From: Actinomycetota bacterium
GTDB lineage: Bacteria; Actinomycetota; Acidimicrobiia; Acidimicrobiales; Aldehydirespiratoraceae
Assembly: GCA_029979265.1 (NCBI GenBank)
Contig: JAPOHW010000014.1
Location: 1 to 64,000, forward strand
Direction of reading: 5' to 3'
DNA: 64,000 nucleotides
Program-made: the position numbers and the translations under genes
Notes under the pieces: model-generated
Told to the model about the DNA's origin: nothing
Seen by the model: the letters and a program-made list of their open reading frames with translations, nothing else
Databases searched by the model: none
Shown here: in pieces, positions 18,572 through 28,417 of the stretch
Position numbering within the stretch: the stretch's first letter is position 1
Layout of the letters: each line of letters starts with the position of its first letter

Positions 18572-19231
18572 ATGAGCGGTGTCGAGGATGCTTCGGTGTG
18601 GACGGTCGTGGTGGCGGCCGGGTCGGGCACCCGCTTCGGCGCACGGAAACAGTTCCTCGAACTTGGTGGCCTGCGGGTGATCGATCACTCGGTCGCCACG
18701 GCCGCGGCCCACAGCGACGGGGTCGTCGTCGTGGTGCCGACCGATGCTCTCGACGAGACGATCGGTGCCTCGAGTGCCGAGGTGGTGGTGGTGGCCGGGG
18801 GTGCGTCGCGTTCGGACTCGGTTCGAAACGGCCTCGCTGCCGTGCCTGCAGACTGCGGTGTGGTCCTCGTCCACGACGGTGCCCGTCCCTTGGCATCGGG
18901 GACGGTGTATGCGCGAGTGATCGCTGCGGTGCGGGCCGGTGCGGTCGGTGTCGTGCCGGCTGTGCCGATTGCCGATTCGGTTCGTCATCGCCGAACTGGT
19001 GCGGTCGATCGGAGCTCACTGGTCGCAGTGCAGACGCCGCAGGGATTCGACGCTGCGACGCTGCGGGCCGCTCACGCATCGGGCGCCGAGGCGTCCGATG
19101 ATGCAACGTTGGTGGAGGCTGCGGGGCACGCCGTGCTGATCGTCGAGGGAGACAGCCGCAACGTGAAGCTCACCACTCCGTTCGACCTCGAGGTCGCCCG
19201 TCTTGCCCTCATCGAGGAGGCTCCGTCATGA
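18572..19231 (+). CDS. ispD: 2-C-methyl-D-erythritol 4-phosphate cytidylyltransferase
   Basis: MEP isoprenoid pathway enzyme that couples MEP to CTP. The 219-aa protein has the nucleotide loop VAAGSGTRFGARKQFL, VVLVHDGARPL, and VQTPQGFD. ATG 18572 starts the fold; longer in-frame starts run through the divergent regulator. The stop overlaps ispF (ATGA at 19228-19231). Its product feeds the polyprenyl synthase found earlier in the window. Confidence 0.94.
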   Translation: MSGVEDASVWTVVVAAGSGTRFGARKQFLELGGLRVIDHSVATAAAHSDGVVVVVPTDALDETIGASSAEVVVVAGGASRSDSVRNGLAAVPADCGVVLVHDGARPLASGTVYARVIAAVRAGAVGVVPAVPIADSVRHRRTGAVDRSSLVAVQTPQGFDAATLRAAHASGAEASDDATLVEAAGHAVLIVEGDSRNVKLTTPFDLEVARLALIEEAPS

Positions 19232-19716
19232 CCGATGCCGAAATCCCGTTCCGGGTCGGCCAGGCATTCGACATTCACGCCCATACCGACGATCCAGCTC
19301 GTCCCCTGATCCTCGGTGGTGTCGTGTTTGCGGGCGTTCGTGGATTGGCCGGCCACAGCGATGCCGATGTGGTGGCCCACGTGTGCGCCGATGCACTTCT
19401 CGGTGCGGTCGGACTCGGCGACATCGGCCAGATGTTCCCCGACACCGATCCGGCATTCGCCGGTGCAGACAGCGTCGAGCTGTTGCGACGTGCTGCATCG
19501 AGCGTGCGAGCGGCTGGGTGGCGCCCGGGCAACATCGACTGCTCGGTTGTTCTCGACGTACCGAAGCTCGCCCCTGAGAAAGCACAGATGCAGCGCAATC
19601 TGTCCGACGCCGTGGGCGCGCCGGTGACCGTCACCGGTCGGCGTACCGAAGGTGTGGGAGCGCTGGGACGAGGCGAGGGAATCGCCGCGTGGGCCGTTGC
19701 CCTGGTTGCACGATGA
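19228..19716 (+). CDS. ispF: 2-C-methyl-D-erythritol 2,4-cyclodiphosphate synthase
   Basis: A 162-aa zinc enzyme of the MEP pathway. Metal ligands are in GQAFDIHAH (D-x-H), with GHSDADVVAHVCADALLGA, DIGQMFPDTDP and the C-terminal TGRRTEGVGALGRGEGI. It is translationally coupled to ispD in front and to rlmB behind (ATGA overlaps at both ends). Confidence 0.95.
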   Translation: MTDAEIPFRVGQAFDIHAHTDDPARPLILGGVVFAGVRGLAGHSDADVVAHVCADALLGAVGLGDIGQMFPDTDPAFAGADSVELLRRAASSVRAAGWRPGNIDCSVVLDVPKLAPEKAQMQRNLSDAVGAPVTVTGRRTEGVGALGRGEGIAAWAVALVAR

Positions 19717-20672
19717 GTGGTCGCAGCTCGAACAGAGGCTCGGGAGCCCGGGGTCCGAAGGGAGGTCGGGGTCGACCGCCGGCGAAGAAGGCCTCCCACC
19801 GCAGCGGAAAGGGCTCGGCCAACAACCGACGCAGCGCTCCTGGTCAGCGGCGCGGTGATGGCCAGCGCGGCACCACGCCGATCCGTTCTGCCGACGAGGG
19901 TCGTGGCGGCCCGCACCTCGGCGGTGATCAGGTCGAGGGGCGTCATGCCGTGCGCGAGCTCCTCATGGCAGGCACCCGACGGACCCGCGAGGTGATCCTC
20001 GCCGGAGATCTCGATCACGCTCCGATCCTGGACGACATCATCGATCTGGCCGATGAGCAGAAGGTGACGCTTCGCGAGCTTTCGCGCAGCAAATTCGAGT
20101 CGATGACCCGCACCGACGGAGCTCAGGGGGTCGTGGCGATGGCGCAACCGTTGCGCCCCACGCCGTTGGAGGATCTTCTCGAACCGGAACGCGACGGGAC
20201 ACCGCCGTTCCTGCTGTTGCTCGACGGCATCACGGACCCAGGAAACCTGGGAGCGATTCTCCGCACCGCAGAGTGTGCGGGGGTCACCGGGGTGGTGCTG
20301 CCGCGGCATCGCGCCGCGCACATCACGCCGACGGTCACCAAGACCGCAGCCGGTGCGATCGAACACCTCCGCATCGCTGTCGTCGGCGGTTTGCCGGCAG
20401 CGATGAAGACACTGGCGCAGAACGGGATCTGGACGGTCGGCCTCGATGCTGGTGGCGACCGCAGCCTCTTCGATCTGCCGGTGGCCGACGAACCGGTTGC
20501 GCTGGCCCTCGGCGCCGAAGGTCCGGGGCTTTCCCGGCTCGTACGAGAACGCTGTGACACCGTCGCGAGCATTCCGATGGCAGGGGTGCTCGACAGCCTC
20601 AATGTCAGTAATGCGGCAGCGGTTGCGGTCTACGAGATCACCCGTCGTCGAGGTGATGCGTCCGGCGAGTGA
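19713..20672 (+). CDS. rlmB: 23S rRNA (guanosine-2'-O)-methyltransferase, TrmH/SpoU family
   Basis: A 319-aa SPOUT methyltransferase modifying rRNA. The first ~75 residues are a basic, Gly/Ser/Arg-rich tail of the kind seen in actinobacterial RlmB. Then comes VEGRHAVRELL (substrate-binding domain) and the knotted domain with DGITDPGNLGAILRTAE, ALGAEGPGLSRLV and IPMAGVLDSLNVSNAAAV. The order ispD-ispF-rlmB is typical of actinobacteria, although cysS is missing between ispF and rlmB. Confidence 0.92.
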   Translation: MSGRSSNRGSGARGPKGGRGRPPAKKASHRSGKGSANNRRSAPGQRRGDGQRGTTPIRSADEGRGGPHLGGDQVEGRHAVRELLMAGTRRTREVILAGDLDHAPILDDIIDLADEQKVTLRELSRSKFESMTRTDGAQGVVAMAQPLRPTPLEDLLEPERDGTPPFLLLLDGITDPGNLGAILRTAECAGVTGVVLPRHRAAHITPTVTKTAAGAIEHLRIAVVGGLPAAMKTLAQNGIWTVGLDAGGDRSLFDLPVADEPVALALGAEGPGLSRLVRERCDTVASIPMAGVLDSLNVSNAAAVAVYEITRRRGDASGE

Positions 20673-20673
20673 C

Positions 20674-20749
20674 TGGAGCCCGCGACAGGGATCGAACCTG
20701 CGACCTGCTGTTTACAAGACAGCTGCTCTACCAACTGAGCTACACGGGC
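20674..20749 (-). tRNA. tRNA-Thr (anticodon UGU), CCA encoded
   Basis: Read on the minus strand, a 76-nt cloverleaf runs from GCCCGTG to CGCGGGC-T-CCA: 7-bp acceptor stem with one G-U pair, D-arm AGCTCAGTTGGTAGAGC, anticodon loop CTTGTAA (UGU), and T-arm GGTTCGATCCC. The 3' CCA is in the DNA. It faces rlmB, beginning 2 bp past its stop. A spurious open frame on the plus strand reads through it. Confidence 0.97.
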
Positions 20750-20876
20750 AAGGCCCCGAAAACGGAGCTGCTCGGCTCAGGCTAGAGGCCGCGGCGCCGC
20801 CCGAGCCGCCGAATCTGGCATGCTTTCGGGGGAGGACGCTGCAGAGCGGCGTCTCGACAAGGGAGTTTCAGGACCG

Positions 20877-21518
20877 ATGACCACCCACGGACGCTACGCC
20901 GCTTCGGATGGATCGTTCGCGCAATCCACGAGCAACGCAGCCACCAGAGGACTCGTCCTGATCGCTGTTGCGGTTCTGATCGGCTTTTTCCTGCTATGGC
21001 AGGGAGGCGTTGGAGGAGACAGCTCGCCGGAGATCACTGCTACCGATGACGCCTCGGCCGACGCAGACGCTGACGAGACGGCATCGGGAGGATCCGACGA
21101 TGCTCCCATCGATGACGCCTCCGGGGACGCCGATGGTGATGAACCTGCGGTCGACGACGAGACGACTGAAACCACCGACACGACGCCGGTCACGCCGACC
21201 ACTCGGCCGTTGGGTGAGGTCAAGGTTGCGGTCGCCAACGGTGTTGGCGTGTCGGGGCTCGCCGGACAGCAGTCCGAGCTGCTCAAGACGGCAGGGTTTG
21301 TGACCCTCGCCGTGAACGCGAAGCAAAACACCGAACTGTCGGCGGTCTACTACGTCGACGGCTACGCACTCGAGGCCGAAGCTGTCGCACTCGAGCTTGG
21401 CGCCACCGGTGCGGTGTTGCGGCCGGCGACGAGTCCTGACGATCTCGTGGCTGATCCCACGCAGATCGAGGGTTTCCACATCTTCGTGGTCCTCGGCTCC
21501 GATCGGGTACTCGGCTGA
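20877..21518 (+). CDS. Membrane-anchored LytR_C-domain protein
   Basis: A 213-aa protein with a short cytoplasmic N-terminus, one membrane helix (about 23-42), an acidic Asp/Ser/Thr spacer, and a C-terminal LytR_C domain (VKVAVANGVGVSGLAG ... LKTAGF) facing outside. LytR_C domains occur at the end of LCP cell-wall ligases and as stand-alone envelope proteins; the role is not established. ATG 20877 has AAGGGAG about 11 nt upstream. It is followed by a perfect hairpin. Confidence 0.85.
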   Translation: MTTHGRYAASDGSFAQSTSNAATRGLVLIAVAVLIGFFLLWQGGVGGDSSPEITATDDASADADADETASGGSDDAPIDDASGDADGDEPAVDDETTETTDTTPVTPTTRPLGEVKVAVANGVGVSGLAGQQSELLKTAGFVTLAVNAKQNTELSAVYYVDGYALEAEAVALELGATGAVLRPATSPDDLVADPTQIEGFHIFVVLGSDRVLG

Positions 21519-21519
21519 T

Positions 21520-21543
21520 CACCGTGCGCACGAGCGCACGGTG
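21520..21543 (+). terminator. Hairpin terminator without U-tract
   Basis: CACCGTGCGC-ACGA-GCGCACGGTG is a perfect 10-bp stem beginning 1 nt after the LytR_C stop. No T-run follows, as is common in high-GC actinobacteria. Confidence 0.65.
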
Positions 21544-21643
21544 GCTGCAGGTGGGTAGGTGATCGGAAGGTAGTTCGCCCGGGTGACGGGGAGAACAGCC
21601 GGTGCGATCACCTCGGCGATCGCAGGTCGGGCAGGATGTGGAG

Positions 21644-22636
21644 ATGCACCTGCTCGCCTGCGCCGACAAGTTTCGGGGCACACTCGATGCTGGCGAGTTC
21701 GCCGCTGCAGTGGCGGCGGGTGCGCTTGGCCACGAGGTGACCGCCCAGCCGATGGCCGATGGCGGCGAGGGCACGCTGCTCGCCTTCGGGGGAGCGAACC
21801 GGTCCAGCGCGGTGATCGGTCCGCTCGGGTCGACGGTCGACGCCGGCTGGCGCCTCTCACAGGGGCGCGCGGTGATCGAGATGGCCCAAGCATCGGGGTT
21901 GCTGCTCGCTGGTGGAGCCGAGGGCAACGATCCGATGGCCGCAACCACCGCCGGTACAGGCGAGTTGATCGCCAAGGCCGTCGAAGCAGGAGCAGATGAG
22001 GTCATCGTCGGCCTCGGGGGGTCTGCGACCACCGACGGTGGGCTCGGTGCGTTGCGCGCGCTGCCGGCTCCATCGCGACTCAAAGGGGTCGATCTCGTCC
22101 TGGCGTGCGACGTCGAGACCCGTTTCACCGACGCGGCCCGTGTCTTCGGGCCGCAGAAGGGTGCGTCGAGAGCGCAGATCGCACTGTTGACCGCTCGTCT
22201 CGAGCGGTTGGTCGGCGTGTATCGCGACGAGCACGGAATCGATGTGTCGGAGCTCCGTGGTGCCGGAGCGGCCGGAGGTCTCGCTGGCGGGCTGGTGGTT
22301 GCCGGGGCGCGGATCGAGTCGGGTGCGATGCTGATCGCAGAGGCAGTGGAGCTCTACGAACAGATCGAGTCCGCCGAACTCGTCATCACCGGCGAGGGTC
22401 GCGTCGATGCGACCAGTTTCGAGGGCAAGGTCGTGGGAACGGTCGTCGAACTCGCCCGAGCTGCTGGGCGGGAGCTGCTCGTGGTCGGTGGTGTGGTCGA
22501 CGACGATGCGAGGGTGCGGCTCGACGACGAAGGCGTGGGTTGGATCGATCTCTGTGACCGGTTCGGCACCGAGCGGGCACTGGCCGAGACGGCATCGTGT
22601 GTCGCTGGTTCGGTCAGCGGTTGGCTTTCGCAGTGA
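21644..22636 (+). CDS. Glycerate kinase (GckA/GlxK type)
   Basis: A 330-aa kinase that phosphorylates glycerate, linking glyoxylate or serine metabolism to glycolysis. Family landmarks: CADKFRGTLDAGEFAAAVAAG, QPMADGGEGTL, VIVGLGGSATTDGGLGAL, PQKGASRAQI, GAGAAGGLAGGLV and ITGEGRVDATSFEGKV. The family is usually ~375 aa; this copy is on the short side but all landmarks are present. ATG 21644 sits where the fold begins. Its 3' end overlaps the convergent small membrane gene by 23 bp. Confidence 0.92.
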   Translation: MHLLACADKFRGTLDAGEFAAAVAAGALGHEVTAQPMADGGEGTLLAFGGANRSSAVIGPLGSTVDAGWRLSQGRAVIEMAQASGLLLAGGAEGNDPMAATTAGTGELIAKAVEAGADEVIVGLGGSATTDGGLGALRALPAPSRLKGVDLVLACDVETRFTDAARVFGPQKGASRAQIALLTARLERLVGVYRDEHGIDVSELRGAGAAGGLAGGLVVAGARIESGAMLIAEAVELYEQIESAELVITGEGRVDATSFEGKVVGTVVELARAAGRELLVVGGVVDDDARVRLDDEGVGWIDLCDRFGTERALAETASCVAGSVSGWLSQ

Positions 22637-22811
22637 TCGCCCAGAACACGGCGGCCACGATCGCAATCACGATCAAGATGACGCGGAGCGTTCCGAGGAC
22701 TGTGAGCACGATCCATCGGAGCAACACGACGGCGATCAGCGCCACCACCGCGCCGATGCAGATCCGGGCCGCAGCCGACCGGCCGGTCGATGGGGGCTGC
22801 TCCGTCGTCAT
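22614..22811 (-). CDS. Small two-helix membrane protein, unknown
   Basis: A 65-aa protein with two hydrophobic helices (about 16-31 and 34-58) and a short basic C-terminus (AKANR). A -10-like TAGAAT (22818-22823) lies 6 nt before its ATG, which supports it as a real leaderless gene. It overlaps the end of the glycerate kinase gene. No family recognised. Confidence 0.6.
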   Translation of the reverse strand: MTTEQPPSTGRSAAARICIGAVVALIAVVLLRWIVLTVLGTLRVILIVIAIVAAVFWAITAKANR

Positions 22812-22856
22812 GGCCTGATTCTACGACGGTCGGCCAGGCAGGGACCGTCAGGGCTG

Positions 22857-23060
22857 TCAGGCTGCGAAGTCGAAGGGCCGATCCGGTTCGCGCTCGCGTA
22901 GTCGGACCAGCGCCGAGGCGACGTGTCGGAGTGCATCGGCGTCGTGGTGGGCCGCCATCGACTGCTCGACCAACCCCCGGACGTCTTGTTCGGGTGTGCC
23001 GCTGAGGCAGGCGACGAATTCGCTCAGCCGGTCATGAAGCAGGGCAAGTTCAGCAGGCAT
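22857..23060 (-). CDS. Small hypothetical protein
   Basis: A 66-aa soluble, helical, mildly acidic protein (MPAELALLHDRLSEFV...). ATG 23060 is preceded by GGAG at good spacing on the minus strand, so a start here is better than the upstream in-frame ones. It lies 45 nt before the two-helix membrane gene on the same strand. No family recognised. Confidence 0.55.
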   Translation of the reverse strand: MPAELALLHDRLSEFVACLSGTPEQDVRGLVEQSMAAHHDADALRHVASALVRLREREPDRPFDFAA

Positions 23061-23189
23061 GGAACACTCCGGTTGTGAGGGAGACCTGTTGGGATAGTTG
23101 TCGTCCCCACATGGCGTCGGCTGAACCATTTTTGCCCCACCCGGTCCGGCAGTCGGACCGGTGCCACGCTCTCGCTCAGTGTGCGTCGA

Positions 23190-23195
23190 TACCAT
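23190..23195 (+). promoter_or_regulatory. -10 element (TACCAT) of the MoaD-like gene
   Basis: TACCAT lies 8 nt before ATG 23204, which fits the leaderless pattern and fixes the start. Confidence 0.4.
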
Positions 23196-23203
23196 CGTCA
23201 CCC

Positions 23204-23476
23204 ATGGCCATGGTCAGGATCGCCAACAGTCTGCGGCCGCTCGTGGGTGGAGTGGCCGAGGTCGATGTCGAGGCCGGTGACCTGGGTGCGGTGATCGGGT
23301 CGCTCGCAGCAACGTATCCGGGGCTTGCGGAGCGGATCATCGACGAGAGCGGCCGCCTCCACGGCTTCGTCAACGTCTTCGTGGGCGAGGTCGAGTGCCG
23401 CACGCTCGACGGTTTGTCGACGCCGATCGATCCTGATGCCGTCGTTGCCGTCGTGCCCGCAGTCGCTGGCGGTTGA
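23204..23476 (+). CDS. MoaD/ThiS-family ubiquitin-like sulfur carrier
   Basis: A 90-aa beta-grasp protein ending in Gly-Gly, the residue pair that is adenylated and thiocarboxylated in sulfur carriers. The pattern RPLVGGVAEVDVEAGDLGAV, FVNVFVGEVECR and the final VVAVVPAVAGG is typical of MoaD/CysO-like proteins. The partner (molybdopterin, thiamine or cysteine synthesis) cannot be told from here; fdhD 3.3 kb downstream makes molybdenum cofactor chemistry possible. No MoaE or MoeB lies in the window. Confidence 0.85.
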   Translation: MAMVRIANSLRPLVGGVAEVDVEAGDLGAVIGSLAATYPGLAERIIDESGRLHGFVNVFVGEVECRTLDGLSTPIDPDAVVAVVPAVAGG

Positions 23477-23491
23477 TCACCGAAACCTGGG

Positions 23492-23519
23492 TTGCGATTT
23501 GGGGGCTACCGCGGTTCAC

Positions 23520-23520
<1 letters not shown>
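23492..23520 (+). promoter_or_regulatory. Candidate promoter of groEL2
   Basis: TTGCGA (23492-23497) and TTCACT (23515-23520) are 17 nt apart; the -10 is weak but directly abuts the CIRCE-like element, the usual arrangement for HrcA control. Confidence 0.35.
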
Positions 23521-25194
<1,674 letters not shown>

Positions 25195-25260
25195 CGCCAC
25201 CATGCATGCCTGAGGAGTCGGCGGGACCGTTGCGGCCCGGCTCTCCAACGAACGAACGCC

Positions 25261-25296
25261 CGGCCCCCGCTTCGTGCGGGGGCCGAGGCCGTTTTG
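25261..25296 (+). terminator. Rho-independent terminator of groEL2
   Basis: CGGCCCCCGC-TTCGT-GCGGGGGCCG is a perfect 10-bp stem followed by AGGCCGTTTT. Confidence 0.9.
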
Positions 25297-25305
25297 TCGG
25301 TCGGT

Positions 25306-25311
25306 TAGGGT
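25306..25311 (+). promoter_or_regulatory. -10 element (TAGGGT), leaderless type
   Basis: TAGGGT sits 6 nt before ATG 25318 and just after the groEL2 terminator. Confidence 0.5.
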
Positions 25312-25317
25312 TCACAC

Positions 25318-25806
25318 ATGTCGGGTCTTGTGTTGCACCCCTTGAACGCTGCGCTGATTCCGCTTCTCGGTGAGTGGCAGGGTCCTGGAGAGGGGACGTA
25401 TCCCACGATCGAGTCGTTCTCGTACGGCGAGACGTTGGTGTTCGGTCATGTGGGCAAACCGTTCGTGGCGATGAATCAGCGCACGAGTGCCCGTGGATCG
25501 GGGTTGCCCCTGCATGCAGAGGCCGGGTACTTCCGCCCCCAGGGCGATGGCACGGTCGAATTAGTGGTGAGCCAACCGTCGGGGATCGTCGAAATCCTCA
25601 CCGGATCGATCACCGAAACCGAAGCCGGAGTCGAGGTCGACATGTCGTCCGTCGGTGTGCACACCACACCTTCGGCGAAGCTCGTGCGAGAGACCCGCAG
25701 ACGCTACGTGGCCGAGGGTGACACGCTCACCTGCGATTTCTGGATGGCGGCGATGGGCGAACCGCTCACCCATCACCTCAGGAGCAGTCTGATCCGCCGG
25801 GCATAG
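25318..25806 (+). CDS. Nitrobindin-like heme beta-barrel protein (THAP4/DUF1794 family)
   Basis: A 162-aa protein of the FABP-like nitrobindin family, which binds ferric heme and can isomerise peroxynitrite. Landmarks: LLGEWQGPGEGTYPTIESF, VFGHVGKPFVAMNQRT, HAEAGYFRPQGDG and the C-terminal MGEPLTHHLRSSL, which carries the proximal heme histidine. The -10 hexamer 6 nt upstream fixes the start. Confidence 0.9.
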   Translation: MSGLVLHPLNAALIPLLGEWQGPGEGTYPTIESFSYGETLVFGHVGKPFVAMNQRTSARGSGLPLHAEAGYFRPQGDGTVELVVSQPSGIVEILTGSITETEAGVEVDMSSVGVHTTPSAKLVRETRRRYVAEGDTLTCDFWMAAMGEPLTHHLRSSLIRRA

Positions 25807-26673
25807 TCACGCCGACAGGCGGGGCCGAACGTCGGCTTGGAAACGCTCGACCTGGCCGACGGGATCGGGGCCGAACGGGATGAGAACGAGCGAGTCGAGC
25901 CCGGTCGTCATCACCGGCTGGAGCGCGGCGACCATCTCGTCGATGTTGTCGGTGACGGCGACCCAGGGTTGGGCTCCGTCCTCGGACGGTGGCGGCAGTC
26001 GGTCGAGATCGCCGAGGTAATAACCGACGAAGACGGCGAGCCGGTGGGGGTGGCGAGCGGTGCTCGACTGTCGTCCGGTGCTGATCTGATCCTGGGCCCA
26101 CTCGATGCGTGGCCCGTCGAACCCTTCGGGGAGCAAGGTGCCGTCGGCGACCATCCCACTGAGTTCGAGTGACCGTGGACCGGTGACACCCGCCAGGATG
26201 GGAGGGACGACCGACGGAGGGAACTCCAACTCCACCCCCCGGATTGTGATGTACCGACCGGTGTACTCGACGGCCTCACCCCGCAGGATCTGCTGGGTGC
26301 ATTCGATCGTCTCGCGCAACAGGGTGAGAGGGGACTCGACCTTTTCGCCGATCCACTCCATCCAGTGGGGGAGTCCGTGGCCGATGCCACAGTGGAGCCG
26401 GCCCGGATACATCCTGGCGAGGGTGGCCCACTCCATGGCCAGCGCTGCCGGGTTGCGGAACGGTGCCGGTGCGATCCCGTGGCCGAGCACCGGTCGTCCA
26501 CAGTCGTCGTTGTCGGTCGCCTCGAGGATCGTGCCGAGTTGACTGATACCGCCCGCCCAGTTGAGATCTTCGATGATCCACAGTTCGTCGACGTGTGGTG
26601 CGATCGCTGTCGCTCGTTCCACGAGCTCCTCGGGCGGGATTTCTCGCATGAGCATGGCCCCGATGTCGGTCAT
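25807..26673 (-). CDS. LLM-class (luciferase-like) flavin- or F420-dependent oxidoreductase
   Basis: A 288-aa TIM-barrel oxidoreductase. Features: HVDELWIIEDLNWAGGIS near the start, LGHGIAPAPFRNPAALAMEWATLARMYPGRLHCGIGHG (the LLM core), and PPILAGVTGPRSLELSG. Actinobacterial members often use F420. Substrate unknown. TAGCGT at 26680-26685 (minus strand) lies 6 nt before its ATG. It is divergent from fdhD across two GC hairpins. Confidence 0.88.
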   Translation of the reverse strand: MTDIGAMLMREIPPEELVERATAIAPHVDELWIIEDLNWAGGISQLGTILEATDNDDCGRPVLGHGIAPAPFRNPAALAMEWATLARMYPGRLHCGIGHGLPHWMEWIGEKVESPLTLLRETIECTQQILRGEAVEYTGRYITIRGVELEFPPSVVPPILAGVTGPRSLELSGMVADGTLLPEGFDGPRIEWAQDQISTGRQSSTARHPHRLAVFVGYYLGDLDRLPPPSEDGAQPWVAVTDNIDEMVAALQPVMTTGLDSLVLIPFGPDPVGQVERFQADVRPRLSA

Positions 26674-26722
26674 GCCCGGACGCTATCGCTCGTCGTCGGA
26701 CTGCACCGGGGACTCGATCGAG

Positions 26723-26766
26723 GCCGGGCGGCGGCGCCCGGCGTGCCCGCCGGCTCGACGGCGGGC
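26723..26766. promoter_or_regulatory. Two tandem GC hairpins between divergent promoters
   Basis: GCCGGGCG-GCGG-CGCCCGGC (26723-26742) and GCCCGCCG-GCTCGA-CGGCGGGC (26745-26766) are two perfect 8-bp stems, 2 nt apart, filling the space between the two leaderless -10 elements. The second ends 1 nt before the fdhD -10 element. Possible operator pair; no regulator known. Confidence 0.45.
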
Positions 26767-26767
26767 G

Positions 26768-26773
26768 TAGCCT
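26768..26773 (+). promoter_or_regulatory. -10 element (TAGCCT) of fdhD, leaderless type
   Basis: TAGCCT lies 6 nt before the fdhD ATG at 26780. Confidence 0.5.
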
Positions 26774-26779
26774 GACCTC

Positions 26780-27571
26780 ATGAGCCCTCGCAAGCGCAGC
26801 GAGCAGCGTCTGGTTCGGCCCTGGTCCGCCGACGACCCCACGCGCGGACGACGTCCGGTCACCCTTGCCACCGAAGAACCGATGGCGATCGAACTCGACG
26901 GCCATCGTGTTGCGACCACGATGCGAACACCGGGCAACGATTTCGAACTCGCGGTCGGGTTCTGTCACAACGAGGGCCTGCTCGCCGGACACGCGGTGCT
27001 CGAGGTGAAGTACTGCGCCAACGGGTCGGCGGCTGCGACCGCATTCAACATTGTGAGTGTCTCGACCGGCGGCAAGGCCCCTGAGCCTGCGCCCCGACTC
27101 GCCACCACCACCTCGTCATGCGGGTTCTGCGGTACCGACGAGATCGATGAGCTGGCATCGAAGCTTCCCCCGGTCGTCGGCGAGCAGATCGACTGGGGCG
27201 TGCTTGCCGACGCGCCCGACAAGCTCCGTTCGATGCAGGACCTCTTCGGCATCACCGGTGCGGTTCACGCCGCCGGCGTGGTCGATCCCGACGGTGGGGT
27301 GCAGCTCACCCGCGAAGATGTCGGTCGGCACAATGCGGTCGACAAGCTCGCCGGTCGCATGTTGCTCGACGGCGATCTACCGGCGACGGGCAGGGCGGTC
27401 GTGGTCAGTGGTCGCGCCAGCTTCGAACTGGTGCACAAGGCCTGGGCCGCAGGCTTTCGCGCGTTGGTGGCGGTCAGCGCGCCGACTGCCCTCGCAGTCG
27501 CCACGGCTGAGCGGGCCGGCCTCCAACTCGCAGGGTTCGCTCGTGACGGCTCGCTCGAGATCTACGTATGA
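26780..27571 (+). CDS. fdhD: Formate dehydrogenase accessory sulfurtransferase FdhD
   Basis: A 263-aa protein that passes sulfur from IscS-type desulfurases to the bis-MGD cofactor of formate dehydrogenases. The catalytic loop is SSCGFCGTDEI (C114, C117), with LTREDVGRHNAVDKL and VSGRASFELVHKAW following. It implies a molybdenum or tungsten formate dehydrogenase elsewhere in the genome, often a selenoprotein, which is of interest given the TGA gene at 46753. Overlaps the ureohydrolase start by ATGA. Confidence 0.95.
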   Translation: MSPRKRSEQRLVRPWSADDPTRGRRPVTLATEEPMAIELDGHRVATTMRTPGNDFELAVGFCHNEGLLAGHAVLEVKYCANGSAAATAFNIVSVSTGGKAPEPAPRLATTTSSCGFCGTDEIDELASKLPPVVGEQIDWGVLADAPDKLRSMQDLFGITGAVHAAGVVDPDGGVQLTREDVGRHNAVDKLAGRMLLDGDLPATGRAVVVSGRASFELVHKAWAAGFRALVAVSAPTALAVATAERAGLQLAGFARDGSLEIYV

Positions 27572-28371
27572 GCGTCAAGGTCCTCGGTGTGCCCTACGAC
27601 GTGCACTCGTCCTATCTGCGGGGCCCAGCTGCGGCGCCACCGGCTGTGCGCGCTGCGTTGCGCAGTGGATCGGCCAACTGGTGCACGGAGGATGGGCGCG
27701 ATCTCGCCCCCGACGTGAATGCTGACTGGGCTGATCTGGGAGACCTGATTCTCCCCGACGATGTGCACGAGGCGACGGCGCTGATCCGTGGCGCCGCATG
27801 CGACGCGATCGCAGACGGCGCGAAGCTGCTGGCACTCGGCGGTGACCATCTCGTGACCTGGCCCCTCGTGCAGGCGATGTCGGACCGCCACGACGACATC
27901 ACGATCGTGCACTTCGACGCACACCCCGATCTCTACGACGAACTCGATGGTGATCGCTATTCGCACGCGTGTCCGTTTGCCCGGATCATGGAAGAGGGCA
28001 GGGTGGCTCGCCTGGTGCAGATGGGGATTCGCACCATGACGCCGCACCAGCGCGACCAGGCCGATCGGTTCGGTGTCGACGTGCTCGAGGCCCGCAACCC
28101 CGGGGCGGTCGTTCCGGCGCTCGAGGGTCCGGTCTATGTCTCGATCGACATCGATGTGCTCGACCCCGCCTTTGCTCCCGGCATGTCGCACTTCGAACCC
28201 GGCGGCTGGTCGACTCGTCAACTGCTCGACGCGCTGGGCCAGATTGCAACCCAGGAGCTCGACGTCGTCGGTGCCGACCTGGTGGAGATCAACCCCGACC
28301 GTGACGTGCACGGACTCACGGCGATGGTGGGAGCCAAGATCGTTCGTGAACTGCTCGGTTTGATGCTCTAA
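27568..28371 (+). CDS. Ureohydrolase (agmatinase/arginase family)
   Basis: A 267-aa Mn-dependent enzyme that removes urea from a guanidino compound. Metal motifs: GGDHLVTWP (91-94), FDAHPDLYD (116-122) and SIDIDVLDPAFAPG. The short form and PGGWSTRQLL region are nearer to agmatinase, but arginine, guanidinobutyrate or another substrate is possible. It is coupled to fdhD and lies upstream of an amino-acid importer and DDAH, suggesting guanidino-compound use. Confidence 0.9.
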   Translation: MSVKVLGVPYDVHSSYLRGPAAAPPAVRAALRSGSANWCTEDGRDLAPDVNADWADLGDLILPDDVHEATALIRGAACDAIADGAKLLALGGDHLVTWPLVQAMSDRHDDITIVHFDAHPDLYDELDGDRYSHACPFARIMEEGRVARLVQMGIRTMTPHQRDQADRFGVDVLEARNPGAVVPALEGPVYVSIDIDVLDPAFAPGMSHFEPGGWSTRQLLDALGQIATQELDVVGADLVEINPDRDVHGLTAMVGAKIVRELLGLML

Positions 28372-28406
28372 GTGGCCGCTCGGCGCCGCTCTCGACGCGA
28401 ACTGGG

Positions 28407-28412
28407 TAGCCT
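28407..28412 (+). promoter_or_regulatory. -10 element (TAGCCT) of the amino-acid importer
   Basis: TAGCCT would place the transcript start near 28419, right at an inverted repeat. Confidence 0.4.
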
Positions 28413-28417
28413 TTTGA

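Noticed and set aside
20446..20880. Open frame across the rlmB end and tRNA-Thr
   Set aside because: Its middle is the translated tRNA gene, a well-known false ORF.
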